64,000 nucleotides of DNA from Paraburkholderia terricola (GCF_900142195.1 NZ_FRAB01000023.1:1-64000); one strand, 5' to 3'. Shown: positions 14,557-23,546, counted from the stretch's first letter. A program made the numbers and translations. Notes: generated by a model not told the origin, from the sequence alone.

Positions 14557-16809
14557 TTATTGACCGGTATAGCCGAGCGGCACCGTCGCATTGCTTTTCG
14601 CAATCGTCGCGTTATTCGACACGATGTACTGCGGCACCTCCGTGAGTGTCAGCGCGACCCGGCCGTCGGTATAGGGGAGCGTGCTCGTGTTCCCGTAACC
14701 GTCGATCTTCGTCACGTTACCCGACGTCCCCGGACTGTCGACCTGAAGCGAATAACCGGTCGAGTACGTCTGGCTATACACGCCGCCGCTGGTGGGCCAC
14801 TGCGCGTTGCTGTGCGCCCATGCGGCGGTCACGACCTTGCCGTTGCCGAGTTGCTGGAACGCATACACGAAGGTTCCCGACGGCGCGCCCGTGACCCGGC
14901 CCAAGGTGTTGGTGCCGTCCAGAACGCGAGTCATCGTGGCGAAGGCCATCGCTTCGGGCTTCGGCGAAAGATTCGTTGCGCCGAATGCGCCCTGTGCGTT
15001 ATTCAGGTCGAAGAACGTGCCGTATCCCACTTCGCCCGGATAGTCAGCCCCATAGAAAAACGTGGTGAGCTGCGCGCCGCCGCCAAGCACGATGATGTGC
15101 GCCCGCACGCCAACCGCGGCATGCGCGAACAACTGGTTCTGCGACGGCACCGTGGGGCTGTAGCTGAGGCCGGGATCGTAGCTCGCGCCTGCTTCGGTGA
15201 AGAAGAGCTTCATGTTCGGCTTGCCCGCCTGCATCACCGAGCGCAACTGCGCCATCTGTTTGTCGAGCGCGTTGGCCTGGTTCGCCGGATCGGGATCGGA
15301 ATCCTGCAACTCGGGCGGATGAGCCGGATAGGTGCCGGCATTCCAGTAGCCATGCGTCGATACGGCATCGATGTAATTCCACAGACCCAGCGCGCCGAAC
15401 TTCTTCAGATAGCCGGTGGTGCAGGTGTCGCAATTCGCGGCGAACGGATTGGCCGTGCCCATCACGACTGCATTCGGATCGGTGGAGTGAATGCCTTCGT
15501 AAGCAGCCTTGTACATGGCGACGAAATTCGCGTCGCTATCCGACCAGCCGAGGCTCGGCTCCCACGTCACCTGATAGTAGTTCTTCTGCTGGTTCGGATA
15601 GTTTGCCGCGCGGATCAGGCTCGTATCGCTACCGACTCTCGCCATGAAGTTCTGGAACTCGGGCATGTTCAGCGGCGCATAGTAGCTGTCGGTGTACTGG
15701 CCGGTCTTCGAATTCCAGGCGGGCAGTCCATCGAGACGCACGATGCGCATCTGATCGGGATTGGCTTTATAGAACGGATCGAGATCGTTCACGCTCGGCG
15801 TGTAGGTGTTCGGGCCATTGGGCTCCATGACCGACTGCTGACGATCGTCGATCGTCCACGAGATCCCCAGAGCGCGCAGCGCGGCGATATTGCCGTTGAA
15901 ACCCTGCATGCCGAAACGGTGTTGATCCTGGTGCGCATACGTCACGGTGCCCAATACCGGCTTGAGATTGGGCAATACGCCGAATGTCGCGATACCCATC
16001 GGGCGCGTTCCGCTTCTCGGCAGCGTGCCGCCATTCGCGCGCAGCGTCGCGGTAAGCGCGCCGTAGCCGGACCATGTCGACGTACAGGGAATCGTATTGG
16101 TCTGCGCGCCGGCGCTCACCGCGAAACTTCCCTGCGCCTTGATCGCGCCATTCGTGTCGGCGACGGACCAGATCACCGTATCCGCGCTCTGCGAATTCGT
16201 CGTGATCGCGAGCTTGAACGGTGCGTTGTTCTGGAAGATGCGCAGGCCATCGGTGGTGGGGGTGTCCGCGCTGATCAATCCGTTCGTGCTGCCACCCGCT
16301 GTTTGGATCGGCGTGCCGCAGGAGAGTGTCGAGGTTGTTGTTGGTGCGGGAGTTGGTGATGGAGTTGGTGATGGAGTTGGTGATGGAGTTGGTGATGGAG
16401 TCGGTGATGGAGTTGGTGATGGCGTTGGCGTTGGCGTTGGCGTTGGTGCCGGTGCCGGTGCCGGTGCCGGTGCCGGTGTCGGCGTGGCGGTGGTAGCCAG
16501 CCTCACCCAGCATGATTTGCCGTAGCCGAATGCGGGATCTGTCTGCGAAACCGCGCCGACGTAACAGCCCACCCCATTGCTGAAGGTACGCGGCGCCGTC
16601 AGCATGACCGACGGCGAATTGGGCGGAACGGCCCCGAATACCACCGAACCGGTTCCCGAGAATGTGCAATTGCCATTCTCCTGTCCGCACAGCGCGTATT
16701 GCAGTCCCGAAACGGTAATCGTGCTGGTTTGAGCCAATGCGTTTTCCGCGCCAAACCACACCAACGCTGTCGCCGCGGCGACCTGCAGTAATCTTGGATG
16801 TCTCATCAT
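14557..16809 (-). CDS. large secreted protein: N-terminal module, Pro/Thr linker, glycosidase-like domain
   Basis: 750 residues. Signal peptide ends ENALAQ. Residues about 27-107 form a compact module with paired cysteines (ALCGQENGNC, GVGCYVG, KSCWVRL). Residues about 108-158 are a linker of repeated PTPS and PAPA units. The remaining ~590 residues look like a TIM-barrel-type glycosidase: YQVTWEPSLGW (acid/base-type Glu after a strand), IDAVSTHGYWN, and KLFFTEAGASYDPG (second candidate Glu). It then ends in a beta domain. Layout suggests a binding module tethered to a polysaccharide-active enzyme, of a GH39/GH5-like clan; the specific family is not recognised. The G+T-biased repeat makes it prone to length variation. 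Confidence 0.7.
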   Translation of the reverse strand: MMRHPRLLQVAAATALVWFGAENALAQTSTITVSGLQYALCGQENGNCTFSGTGSVVFGAVPPNSPSVMLTAPRTFSNGVGCYVGAVSQTDPAFGYGKSCWVRLATTATPTPAPAPAPAPAPTPTPTPTPSPTPSPTPSPTPSPTPSPTPSPTPAPTTTSTLSCGTPIQTAGGSTNGLISADTPTTDGLRIFQNNAPFKLAITTNSQSADTVIWSVADTNGAIKAQGSFAVSAGAQTNTIPCTSTWSGYGALTATLRANGGTLPRSGTRPMGIATFGVLPNLKPVLGTVTYAHQDQHRFGMQGFNGNIAALRALGISWTIDDRQQSVMEPNGPNTYTPSVNDLDPFYKANPDQMRIVRLDGLPAWNSKTGQYTDSYYAPLNMPEFQNFMARVGSDTSLIRAANYPNQQKNYYQVTWEPSLGWSDSDANFVAMYKAAYEGIHSTDPNAVVMGTANPFAANCDTCTTGYLKKFGALGLWNYIDAVSTHGYWNAGTYPAHPPELQDSDPDPANQANALDKQMAQLRSVMQAGKPNMKLFFTEAGASYDPGLSYSPTVPSQNQLFAHAAVGVRAHIIVLGGGAQLTTFFYGADYPGEVGYGTFFDLNNAQGAFGATNLSPKPEAMAFATMTRVLDGTNTLGRVTGAPSGTFVYAFQQLGNGKVVTAAWAHSNAQWPTSGGVYSQTYSTGYSLQVDSPGTSGNVTKIDGYGNTSTLPYTDGRVALTLTEVPQYIVSNNATIAKSNATVPLGYTGQ
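16351..16476. repeat. tandem repeats coding for the Pro/Thr linker
   Basis: Six 12-bp units AGTTGGTGATGG (16351-16422, one with a C) encode the PTPS units on the minus strand. They are followed by four 6-bp units CGTTGG and five of TGCCGG. Such arrays change copy number by slippage, so linker length may differ between strains. Confidence 0.85.
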
Positions 16810-17323
16810 CGCCTGTATGTATTCGCTAAAAAGCCGGTTAGCCCCAAGGATTCAGCCGGATCGATCAAAGTCGTCCCGCTTTGGCGTTATCGAGTAGAGA
16901 AGTAAAACCAGAGGGCGCGCTGACTGCGCTCTATTGATGGTGAAGCCGGTGTTTAGATGTATCGTCATCCGCTCGCATGAACATTCCACGAACGGACAGC
17001 AATGCGGCAGATAAGCCAAGAGCGGCGCGCTCGCTTTCTTCACGGCACGTGCGGAACGGGCGCACGCAGACGTGCGTCGCCGGCTCCGCTTTGTTCTCGC
17101 GCCAGGAAAGATGGGAAATCGCCGAAAGGCAACCGCAGGGGTGTATCGATACCCGATGCTAATTGCAGCGCGAATCTCACGCAGTCAGGAAGCACGGAAA
17201 AAAACGACAGGTATCCGGAATGGCCGCTAGGGATATCCTGACGCCATGCTCGGAATGACGGCAACGCGCGGCATGAATTTGGCGCCGCTATGATTAAGGT
17301 TTCGATCAGAATGGAGATTCGCC
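16810..17323. other. gap, no gene recognised
   Basis: 514 bp between the divergent secreted-protein and nicotinamidase genes. Open frames here are short and lack ribosome sites. It holds both promoters; I saw no strong palindrome or terminator. Confidence 0.45.
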
Positions 17324-18073
17324 GTGATAGCAAACCATCGCAGGGCGCTCATCAAATCGACCACCGCGCTTGGTCTGACTCATCTTTTCGGCCTGGGAGG
17401 TCTGAGCGCTCTTGCGGCGTCGGCGTCATCGGGAACGCTGATCAAGCCCGACAGCAAGTCCGTGTTGATCGTCGTGGACGTCCAGAATTGCTTTATCGAA
17501 GGCGGCTCCTTGCCGGTGAAGGGCGGCGCCGAGGTCGTGCCGCTCATCAACCAGTTGGCCGAGAAGTTCGAGAACATTGTCATCACGCAAGACTGGCACA
17601 CGGCGGGGCACGCGTCGTTCGCCAGCTCCCATTCCGGCAAGAAGCCGTTCGAGACGGCGCAGTTGTCGTACGGCACGCAGGTCTTGTGGCCGGACCACTG
17701 CGTGCAAGGCACCGAAGACGCCGCGCTCGAAAAGAATCTCAAGCTGCCCACGGCACAATTGATCATCCGCAAGGGCTTTCACAAGAACATCGACAGCTAC
17801 TCCGCGTTTGAGGAAGCCGATCACAAGACGAAAACCGGCCTGTCGGGATACCTCAAGCAGCGGCATATCGACACCGTGTTCGTGACGGGCCTGGCAACGG
17901 ACTTTTGCGTTGCATGGACGGCACTGGACGCCCGCAAGGCGGGGTTCAAGGCCTATGTGATCGAAGATGCGACGCGCGCCATCGACCTGAACGGCTCGCT
18001 AGCGGCCGCGTGGAAGAACATGGACCGCGCGGGCGTGAAGCGGATTCAATCGAAGGACATTTTGTCGGCCTAG
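17324..18073 (+). CDS. pncA: nicotinamidase/pyrazinamidase-type isochorismatase-fold hydrolase, probably exported
   Basis: 249 residues from GTG 17324, with GGAG seven bases upstream. About 36 extra N-terminal residues contain HRRALIK then a hydrophobic stretch, a possible twin-arginine signal, whereas PncA is normally cytoplasmic and ~200 residues. The enzyme core is complete: VVDVQNCF (catalytic Asp), QDWHTAGHASF (metal Asp and two His), WPDHCVQGT, the catalytic Lys region LIIRKGFHKNIDSYSAF, and VTGLATDFCV (nucleophilic Cys). It hydrolyses nicotinamide to nicotinate for NAD salvage. An exported form would scavenge extracellular nicotinamide. Start choice decides this: a later start would remove the signal. 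Confidence 0.88.
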   Translation: MIANHRRALIKSTTALGLTHLFGLGGLSALAASASSGTLIKPDSKSVLIVVDVQNCFIEGGSLPVKGGAEVVPLINQLAEKFENIVITQDWHTAGHASFASSHSGKKPFETAQLSYGTQVLWPDHCVQGTEDAALEKNLKLPTAQLIIRKGFHKNIDSYSAFEEADHKTKTGLSGYLKQRHIDTVFVTGLATDFCVAWTALDARKAGFKAYVIEDATRAIDLNGSLAAAWKNMDRAGVKRIQSKDILSA

Positions 18074-18118
18074 CCGGCGGCCTCGCAGACGGCCTCGAAG
18101 GCCTTGCCGCATCAACCA

Positions 18119-19303
18119 TCACGCCCGTCCACTGCCATGAAAGCGCCGGTCCACATGCGCGAGGATGCTGCGTGACAGACGCGTCGCGCGTCCCTGAATC
18201 ATCCGGTCGGAGACGCGCGAGAACGCATACGACGCGGCGAGCACCGCCAGCACCGTCGTGATGAAGAGCACGAGCGACGTCTTGCGGTCGCTCTGCCCGA
18301 ACACGCCCTCGAAGAAATGCAACGTCGCATAAACGCAGACGAAGTGCCACAGATAGATGCCGTAGCTTTCGCGGCCAAGCGCGTCCGCACAGCGGCGAAT
18401 CAACGCGCCGCGCGGTTCGCCGCCACGCGCATCATGGCGGCGCGAGCAGACGAACAGCAGAAACGCGACCGCGCTGCATGCGGCGAAAATCGGCGCGAGT
18501 TCATGGGCTTTCGCAAGCCACACGCCGAGCGCCGCGGTCGCGAGCGCGAAGACCGACGCGAGCGAGAAAAATAACCACGCCGTGCGCCGCGTCACGCTCG
18601 ATGCGCCCGTCAGATGCGAGCGGAACGCGTACCACGCCCACATGCCGATGATGAAGCACGGCCCTTGCACCGGCGGCCAGAAATAGCTGAACGAGTTATT
18701 GCTCACATGACAAACAAACGTGCCGCGACAATCGCCGATCGACAACGCGAAGAGAGAAAGCGCCAGTAGCAACACCGTGGCGATCAATAAGCGCAGACGG
18801 TTCATCGCGACAAAAAACAGCAGCGGCGCGATCAGATAGAACAGCATTTCGACGCCGATCGACCACCCTCCCGGCACCACGTTGTTGATCGCGGTAGGCG
18901 ACAGCGCGTGCAGAAACAGTACGTTCAGCAGGATGTCCGTTGCGCCGTGCGCGCCGAGCACCCACGCGCGCTCGTAGCCCGACTGCGTCGCGCCGTAGCT
19001 GATCAGTCCATAGACGGCGATCGCCGCGTAATACATCGGGGCAATGCGAAAGAAACGCTTGATATAGAAACGCAATGTGACGTGCCGCGCGCCCGCGCAA
19101 CGCTCATGGTCCGCCTCGAGCGTCATGAAGATCGTGATGGCGCTGATCACGAAGAACAACTGCACGCCGTATTGACCCATGCGCGCCAATAACGTGACGC
19201 TATGCGGCAGATTCGGAAACTGAAACGACAGGTGTACTGCAACCACACCGACGATCGCGAGCGCCCGGCCGACGTCGAGCGCGGCAACGCGTCCTTTTTC
19301 CAT
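18119..19303 (-). CDS. acyltransferase-3 (OafA-like) membrane protein
   Basis: 394 residues; ATG 19303 with GAGGAGG eight to nine bases upstream. Begins with the family start RVAALDVGRALAIVGVVAVH, followed by about ten hydrophobic helices and FYIKRFFRIAPMYY, the RFxRxxP-type motif of acyltransferase-3 proteins. These transfer acetyl or other acyl groups to sugars of surface polysaccharide or lipids at the cytoplasmic membrane. No O-antigen genes are nearby, so the acceptor is unknown. Converges with pncA, 45 bp apart. Confidence 0.9.
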   Translation of the reverse strand: MEKGRVAALDVGRALAIVGVVAVHLSFQFPNLPHSVTLLARMGQYGVQLFFVISAITIFMTLEADHERCAGARHVTLRFYIKRFFRIAPMYYAAIAVYGLISYGATQSGYERAWVLGAHGATDILLNVLFLHALSPTAINNVVPGGWSIGVEMLFYLIAPLLFFVAMNRLRLLIATVLLLALSLFALSIGDCRGTFVCHVSNNSFSYFWPPVQGPCFIIGMWAWYAFRSHLTGASSVTRRTAWLFFSLASVFALATAALGVWLAKAHELAPIFAACSAVAFLLFVCSRRHDARGGEPRGALIRRCADALGRESYGIYLWHFVCVYATLHFFEGVFGQSDRKTSLVLFITTVLAVLAASYAFSRVSDRMIQGRATRLSRSILAHVDRRFHGSGRA

Positions 19304-19531
19304 CGATACATCCTCCTCGCGGTTCGTGCCGCCCGGTCAGGGGCCGCGAGCTTCGTGGACAAGACGTGTTCCGCGGAAGTTCCTGTTTTTTTCGCTAATC
19401 TCCACATCCCGACTCTCACGATCCGAAACAGCTTGTGCGACTTGCACGCCGGCATGCCTGATGGCCCGAACCGCCGGGCAGATATCTTGCTACCGAGGAT
19501 GTGAACTCAACGAATCATTCCCGGAGATGCC

Positions 19532-20857
19532 ATGCGGGTGCCTGCTCATCTCATCGCCTTGTTGGCACTGCCCCTGCTGGCGTGCGCAATCGGTCCCTCG
19601 GCGTCGGTCGAAACGGGCTTCGGCCCGAATCCTGTCCTGCCGGCCCCGCAGTCGTCCTTGCTGCCGACCCTCAACATCGCGCCCGCCCAACAGCGCACAC
19701 CCGGCACCGCGCCGGCTGCGCCGCCGGGCTTCACCGTCACGGCATTCGCCGAGGGCCTCGATCATCCACGCTGGCTGTACACCTTGCCGAATGGCGACGT
19801 TCTGGTTGCCGAAAGCAATGCGCCGAAGGCGCACGACCAGGGAAGCGGCGTATTCGGCTGGATCACACGGCAGGTGATGAAACGCGCCGGAGCCGGCGTG
19901 CCGAGCCCCGACCGGATCATTCTTCTGCGTGCTAGAAGCGGCGGGGCCGCTGCGACAACGCAAGCGGTTTTTCTCAAGGACCTTCACTCGCCCTTCGGCA
20001 TGGCGCTCGTCGGCGATCAGCTTTATGTCGCCAATACGGACGCATTGCTTCGCTTCCCCTATCGAACCGGCGAAACGACGATCACCTCGCCCGGCGTAAA
20101 AGTGGCGGATCTGCCGGCCGGGCCGATCAATCATCACTGGACCAAGAACATTGTCGCGGACCGCGACGGCAAGCATCTGTACGTGACGATCGGATCGAAC
20201 AGCAATGTCGCCGAAAACGGCATGGAGGCCGAAGCGGACCGCGCACGGATTCTGCAATTCGATATCGCCACGCAGACCCTGCGGCCGTTCGCGACCGGCT
20301 TGCGCAATCCCAATGGCCTGTCGTGGCAACCCGAAAGCGGCGCGCTATGGACCGTCGTGAATGAACGCGACGACCTCGGCAATGAACTCGTTCCCGACTA
20401 CATGACCGCCGTGCACGACGGCGCGTTTTACGGCTTCCCTTATAGCTACTACGGCCAGCATGTCGATACGCGGGTCAAACCGCAACGCCCGGATCTGGTC
20501 GCGAAGGCGGTTGTGCCCGATTACGCGCTGGGCAATCACACCGCGTCGCTCGGACTGGTTTTCTATACCGCGCGGCTATTCCCGAAACATTACTGGAACG
20601 GCGCATTCATCGGCCAGCATGGCTCGTGGAATCGCAAGCCGCATAGCGGCTACAAAGTCGTGTTCGTGCCGTTTTCGGGCGGACGGCCGGGCGCCGGACC
20701 CGAAGATTTCCTGACCGGCTTTCTCACACCCGACGGGCATGCACAAGGCAGACCCGTAGGCGTGGCGATCGATGCAAAGGGTGCATTGCTGGTCGCGGAC
20801 GACGTCGGCAATACCATCTGGCGTGTCGCACCGGCTGGCGCGCGCGGCCAGCCATGA
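19532..20857 (+). CDS. sorbosone-dehydrogenase-family (PQQ-type beta-propeller) lipoprotein
   Basis: 441 residues; ATG 19532 with GGAG eight bases upstream. The signal peptide ends in the lipobox LLAC (Cys 18). The mature part is the six-bladed propeller of the soluble glucose/sorbosone dehydrogenase family: EGLDHPRWLYTLPNGDVLVAES in the first blade, GLRNPNGLSW, TVVNERDDLGNELVPDY, and the C-terminal QGRPVGVAIDAKGALLVADD. Substrates would be sugars or aldoses oxidised in the periplasm with PQQ; close homologues of unproven activity are common. Stands alone; the next genes downstream belong to the quorum-sensing block. Confidence 0.85.
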   Translation: MRVPAHLIALLALPLLACAIGPSASVETGFGPNPVLPAPQSSLLPTLNIAPAQQRTPGTAPAAPPGFTVTAFAEGLDHPRWLYTLPNGDVLVAESNAPKAHDQGSGVFGWITRQVMKRAGAGVPSPDRIILLRARSGGAAATTQAVFLKDLHSPFGMALVGDQLYVANTDALLRFPYRTGETTITSPGVKVADLPAGPINHHWTKNIVADRDGKHLYVTIGSNSNVAENGMEAEADRARILQFDIATQTLRPFATGLRNPNGLSWQPESGALWTVVNERDDLGNELVPDYMTAVHDGAFYGFPYSYYGQHVDTRVKPQRPDLVAKAVVPDYALGNHTASLGLVFYTARLFPKHYWNGAFIGQHGSWNRKPHSGYKVVFVPFSGGRPGAGPEDFLTGFLTPDGHAQGRPVGVAIDAKGALLVADDVGNTIWRVAPAGARGQP

Positions 20858-20890
20858 ATGGCGCGGCGAATGGCGCGCGGACCGCGTTCG

Positions 20891-20909
20891 CCCTGACGAT
20901 ACTGACAGG
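20891..20909. promoter_or_regulatory. lux-box-like element upstream of the first aidA
   Basis: CCCTGACGATACTGACAGG has outer arms CCTG/CAGG and inner matches C..G, resembling the Burkholderia AHL-receptor box and the element before luxI (CCCTGT-N9-CAGTT read on the other strand). It lies about 92 bp upstream of the ATG at 21001. Imperfect dyad, so the assignment rests partly on gene context. Confidence 0.45.
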
Positions 20910-21000
20910 TTCACAAGCGAGGGCCTAAGCGCAAAATTGGCTCGACACGTCCCAACAGTGTTGTTCACGCCACGGCGAGTGGCGAACCTATCGAGCGCAT

Positions 21001-21558
21001 ATGGAATCCGAATATCCGATACGACCGGCCCCGCGGCGCATCAATGTGCTTGTCGTCGTCGACACCGACGAAATCACCAGCGCCTATCGACCCAATCGCG
21101 ACGCATCGCACCCGAAGGTTTTGGGCCACCATTGCCCGGTTTCGATCTGCACGGACGCGCGAGACGCAATCCGCTTTCAGGCAACAGGAAAGCCGAGGCT
21201 CAACGCAAATATTGGCGACATCGTCTCGATTGCGGGCACCTCCAGTTCCGCCAATTCGCAAGATGCCGTGCTGCTCTATTCTTTGCGATCTTCCGTCGAC
21301 GGAAGCATTGTCGCGCCGCCACAACTCGTCGTTCTCACGAGATCGGGGGCAGTCGAACCTAACCCGGACTCGCAGGATCGCGACGGTTTGCCGCCCACCC
21401 ACAGGGAAGCCAGTTTCTCGCGCATCTCATCGACCGTTCTCGAACGCGGCGTTGAGACGCTGGAGCTCGCCTTCGCGCTCTATACGCTGGCTGACGATGG
21501 ACAGAGCCAGAGGACTTTCGGCTATTACGCCTGTCACTTTGTCATCGCCTCGATATGA
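21001..21558 (+). CDS. aidA: AidA/PixA-family inclusion-body protein (paralogue 1)
   Basis: 185 residues, full family length. Core features: RINVLVVVDTDEI near the start, NANIGDIVSIAGTSSS, DAVLLYSL, and the C-terminal FALYTLADDGQSQRTFGYYACHF. AidA proteins are abundant, quorum-sensing-induced cytoplasmic proteins of Burkholderia and Ralstonia, related to Xenorhabdus PixA; the molecular role is unknown. About 40 percent of positions look shared with paralogue 2, 153 bp downstream. The ATG has only a weak ribosome site, unlike paralogue 2, so it may be translated less. Confidence 0.85.
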   Translation: MESEYPIRPAPRRINVLVVVDTDEITSAYRPNRDASHPKVLGHHCPVSICTDARDAIRFQATGKPRLNANIGDIVSIAGTSSSANSQDAVLLYSLRSSVDGSIVAPPQLVVLTRSGAVEPNPDSQDRDGLPPTHREASFSRISSTVLERGVETLELAFALYTLADDGQSQRTFGYYACHFVIASI

Positions 21559-21710
21559 AAAAAGTTGGTTTGACGGCTGTCGATCTACTCCCTCTCCTGT
21601 TTACTTTGCGAGCTGTGTGAACCCGGAAATAAGAGGACATTGCACGTGACACTTAGACCAGGTGTCGCCAGGCAGTCTCGGACAAACAAAGGAAACTGGA
21701 GAGGAACATC

Positions 21711-22268
21711 ATGGCTGAAACAGTGTTGAAAGCAAGCGGTGTGGACATCAACGTGCTCGTCGTCGTTGACACCGAATATATCAAGCAAGCGTATCCGAAC
21801 CCGAGCAAGGACCAGAACACGCCGACCGGTATCGCTCACGATCATCAGTTCATGCTGTGCACGGGTTCGCGAGGCATCATCTCCGGCCAGGGCACGGGCG
21901 ATCTGGAATTCAGGGCGAACGTGGGGGACAACGTGGCCTTCACCGGCGTTTCGATTTACAACAACTCCGACGACGCCGTGATCGTGTACGACGTCAAGCA
22001 TTTCTCGGGCGATCAGGTCTTCAATCAGTTCAATGCGGACATGGTCGTGCGAAACGGCGCGGTACAACCCAACGCCGATTCACCCAGCCGGAATGGACTC
22101 CCACCCATTCGGAAGCAGACGAACTTCTCGGTGTTCGATTCGAAAGTCCGCTCGAGCGGCAGGGAAGGATTCGGCATCGCCTTCGGACTTTATAAACTGG
22201 CCGACAATGGACAGGACCAGGAACTGTACGGCTACTTCTGGTGGGACCCGTACATTACCGTCGCGTAA
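21711..22268 (+). CDS. aidA: AidA/PixA-family inclusion-body protein (paralogue 2)
   Basis: 185 residues; ATG 21711 with GGAGAGG seven bases upstream, a strong site. Same family landmarks: DINVLVVVDTEYIKQAYPNP, RANVGDNVAFTGVS, DAVIVYDVKHF and IAFGLYKLADNGQDQELYGYFWWDP. Acidic, soluble, no signal peptide. Lies next to luxI in convergent orientation, the typical place of aidA in Burkholderiaceae, and is likely AHL-controlled. Tandem duplication with the preceding gene. Confidence 0.9.
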   Translation: MAETVLKASGVDINVLVVVDTEYIKQAYPNPSKDQNTPTGIAHDHQFMLCTGSRGIISGQGTGDLEFRANVGDNVAFTGVSIYNNSDDAVIVYDVKHFSGDQVFNQFNADMVVRNGAVQPNADSPSRNGLPPIRKQTNFSVFDSKVRSSGREGFGIAFGLYKLADNGQDQELYGYFWWDPYITVA

Positions 22269-22306
22269 TGTGCTGAACTAGCGGAGCTTCATAACAATCC
22301 GCATGT

Positions 22307-22340
22307 ACCTGTTGGATTCACGAGGACGGATCCAACAGGT
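22307..22340. terminator. 11-bp perfect stem between convergent aidA and luxI
   Basis: ACCTGTTGGAT (22307-22317) pairs with ATCCAACAGGT (22330-22340) around a 12-base loop. It lies between two convergent stops and could end both transcripts. There is no T-run on either side, so it is not a textbook intrinsic terminator. Confidence 0.5.
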
Positions 22341-22362
22341 TCCAGCGCACGTTGAATTCGCA

Positions 22363-22989
22363 TCAAACGGGCCCGATCAGTTGGCGAATTCCGCCATGCG
22401 CGACTTCGACACCGAGCGCCGATAGCGTTTGATTGTCGATATCTATCCAGCATGCAACGACCATTCTTCCATCGATGCATTGCGCGGGCCCGGCACGGTG
22501 CGCCTGCACGCCGATCCGCCGAAATAGCCGCTCCATGCTGAGGTAAGTCACGCCGATCAGGCGCCGCGCGCCCAACTGCGCCGCGCATCGCACGACGGCA
22601 GCGAGCATCGGGCGAAACACCCACGCAAGATTGCCGGCCGCCACATGGCCGGCGCTAAGCGTGCTCGCAGCGAAGCGCGACAGCTCCCACACGTCGGGCG
22701 ATTCCGGCGCCGACATTCTTTCGGCAAGCAGAAACGGAAACAGGTCTTTGAGAAGATACGGCAGTGTCGTCGGCAAAAGCCTGGCGCAGCCGCAAATCGA
22801 CCCGGCCTCGTCATTGGCGACGACGTACACCGTGTCGTCACGATCATATTGATCGCGTTCGAAGCCGTCGTGTGCCATGGGCAGGCGCCATCCCAACTGC
22901 TTGACGAATACCGCATGCCGATACTGCGCAAGCGCGTCGCCCACGGCCTCAGGCAGCCGTCCATTGTCGTGAACGAAAGTCTCCATCAT
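22363..22989 (-). CDS. luxI: LuxI-family acyl-homoserine-lactone synthase
   Basis: 208 residues from ATG 22989 (or 22986), after GGGGATGC. All family residues are present in order: QYRHAVFVKQLGW (R, F, W), FERDQYDRDD (E, D, D), GCARLLPT (R), and VWELSRFA (E, R). The enzyme makes an AHL signal from S-adenosylmethionine and an acyl-carrier-protein chain; chain length cannot be told from sequence. Transcribed away from luxR, with a lux box 55 bp upstream, so positive feedback is likely. Confidence 0.95.
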   Translation of the reverse strand: MMETFVHDNGRLPEAVGDALAQYRHAVFVKQLGWRLPMAHDGFERDQYDRDDTVYVVANDEAGSICGCARLLPTTLPYLLKDLFPFLLAERMSAPESPDVWELSRFAASTLSAGHVAAGNLAWVFRPMLAAVVRCAAQLGARRLIGVTYLSMERLFRRIGVQAHRAGPAQCIDGRMVVACWIDIDNQTLSALGVEVAHGGIRQLIGPV

Positions 22990-23043
22990 GCATCCCCGTT
23001 TCTTTTTATCGAGCGCATTAAAGCGCGGGGATTGGCGTGGGGT

Positions 23044-23063
23044 AACTGATAGAGTTGACAGGG
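23044..23063 (-). promoter_or_regulatory. lux box upstream of luxI
   Basis: On the minus strand CCCTGTCAACTCTATCAGTT; the ends CCCTGT...CAGTT match the cepI-type box of Burkholderia, with the central bases differing. Placed 55 bp before the luxI start, where a LuxR protein would overlap the -35 region. Confidence 0.6.
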
Positions 23064-23216
23064 CATGACGGCAAAAAATCGCCATCGCCTGAAATGCTCG
23101 GCTAGTAACTACCCATGATTGAAAAGCGATCCGCTTTTGCTTATAAATGAGTGCGGCGACGTTCGAGATCCATGCATTTCAGATGCAACGCTCAGTGTCG
23201 GCAAACGGAGGAGACA

Positions 23217-23501
23217 ATGGACTGCGGCTCCTTGACGGTAAGCGGAATCGTGGCCGCCACCGTATGCGGCCAGTTCAAGCGCATGAGCCGGTGTGCAGGC
23301 GCTTATGCGGAACCGCCCATTTCCAGATCGGCGCCCATGCGATCAACGCCCATGAGCTTGCTTCGCACGTTGCTTCGCACTTTGTTTCGCACGTCGCCCC
23401 AGGCGATCAGGAAAGTGCCTCACGTACCGTCGATATACCCATCCCGCCCAACTGACGCCCGCCCGGTCAATGGAGGGATTGCGCGTTGCCATTCTATGTA
23501 G
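23217..23501 (+). CDS. small hypothetical ORF between luxI and luxR
   Basis: 94 codons. ATG 23217 is preceded by GGAGGAGACA, the strongest ribosome site in this region, which is the main reason to list it. The product is basic, with an early Cys-containing hydrophobic stretch (GIVAATVCGQ) and a repeated LLRTLLRTLFRTS segment produced by three 12-bp-spaced copies of TTGCTTCGCAC (23358, 23370, 23382). Not similar to RsaL or RsaM, the regulators often found between luxI and luxR in this group. Base composition is only weakly coding-like, so it could also be a leader or chance frame. Confidence 0.35.
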   Translation: MDCGSLTVSGIVAATVCGQFKRMSRCAGAYAEPPISRSAPMRSTPMSLLRTLLRTLFRTSPQAIRKVPHVPSIYPSRPTDARPVNGGIARCHSM

Positions 23502-23546
23502 CCCCTGAACGGGCTTGCTCATAAAAACGGTTAGTTCGGGGACGCA

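Noticed and set aside
14440..16359. 639-codon open frame on the plus strand
   Set aside because: It is antisense to the secreted-protein gene. It has no signal, family or ribosome site and mirrors the GC bias of the real gene.
16351..16476. regular DNA repeats taken at first as a possible CRISPR array
   Set aside because: Units are 6-12 bp, contiguous, without spacers, and in frame with a Pro/Thr linker.
22990..23546. rsaL or rsaM gene expected between luxI and luxR
   Set aside because: No frame with the HTH of RsaL or the RsaM pattern was found; only the unrelated 94-codon ORF is present.
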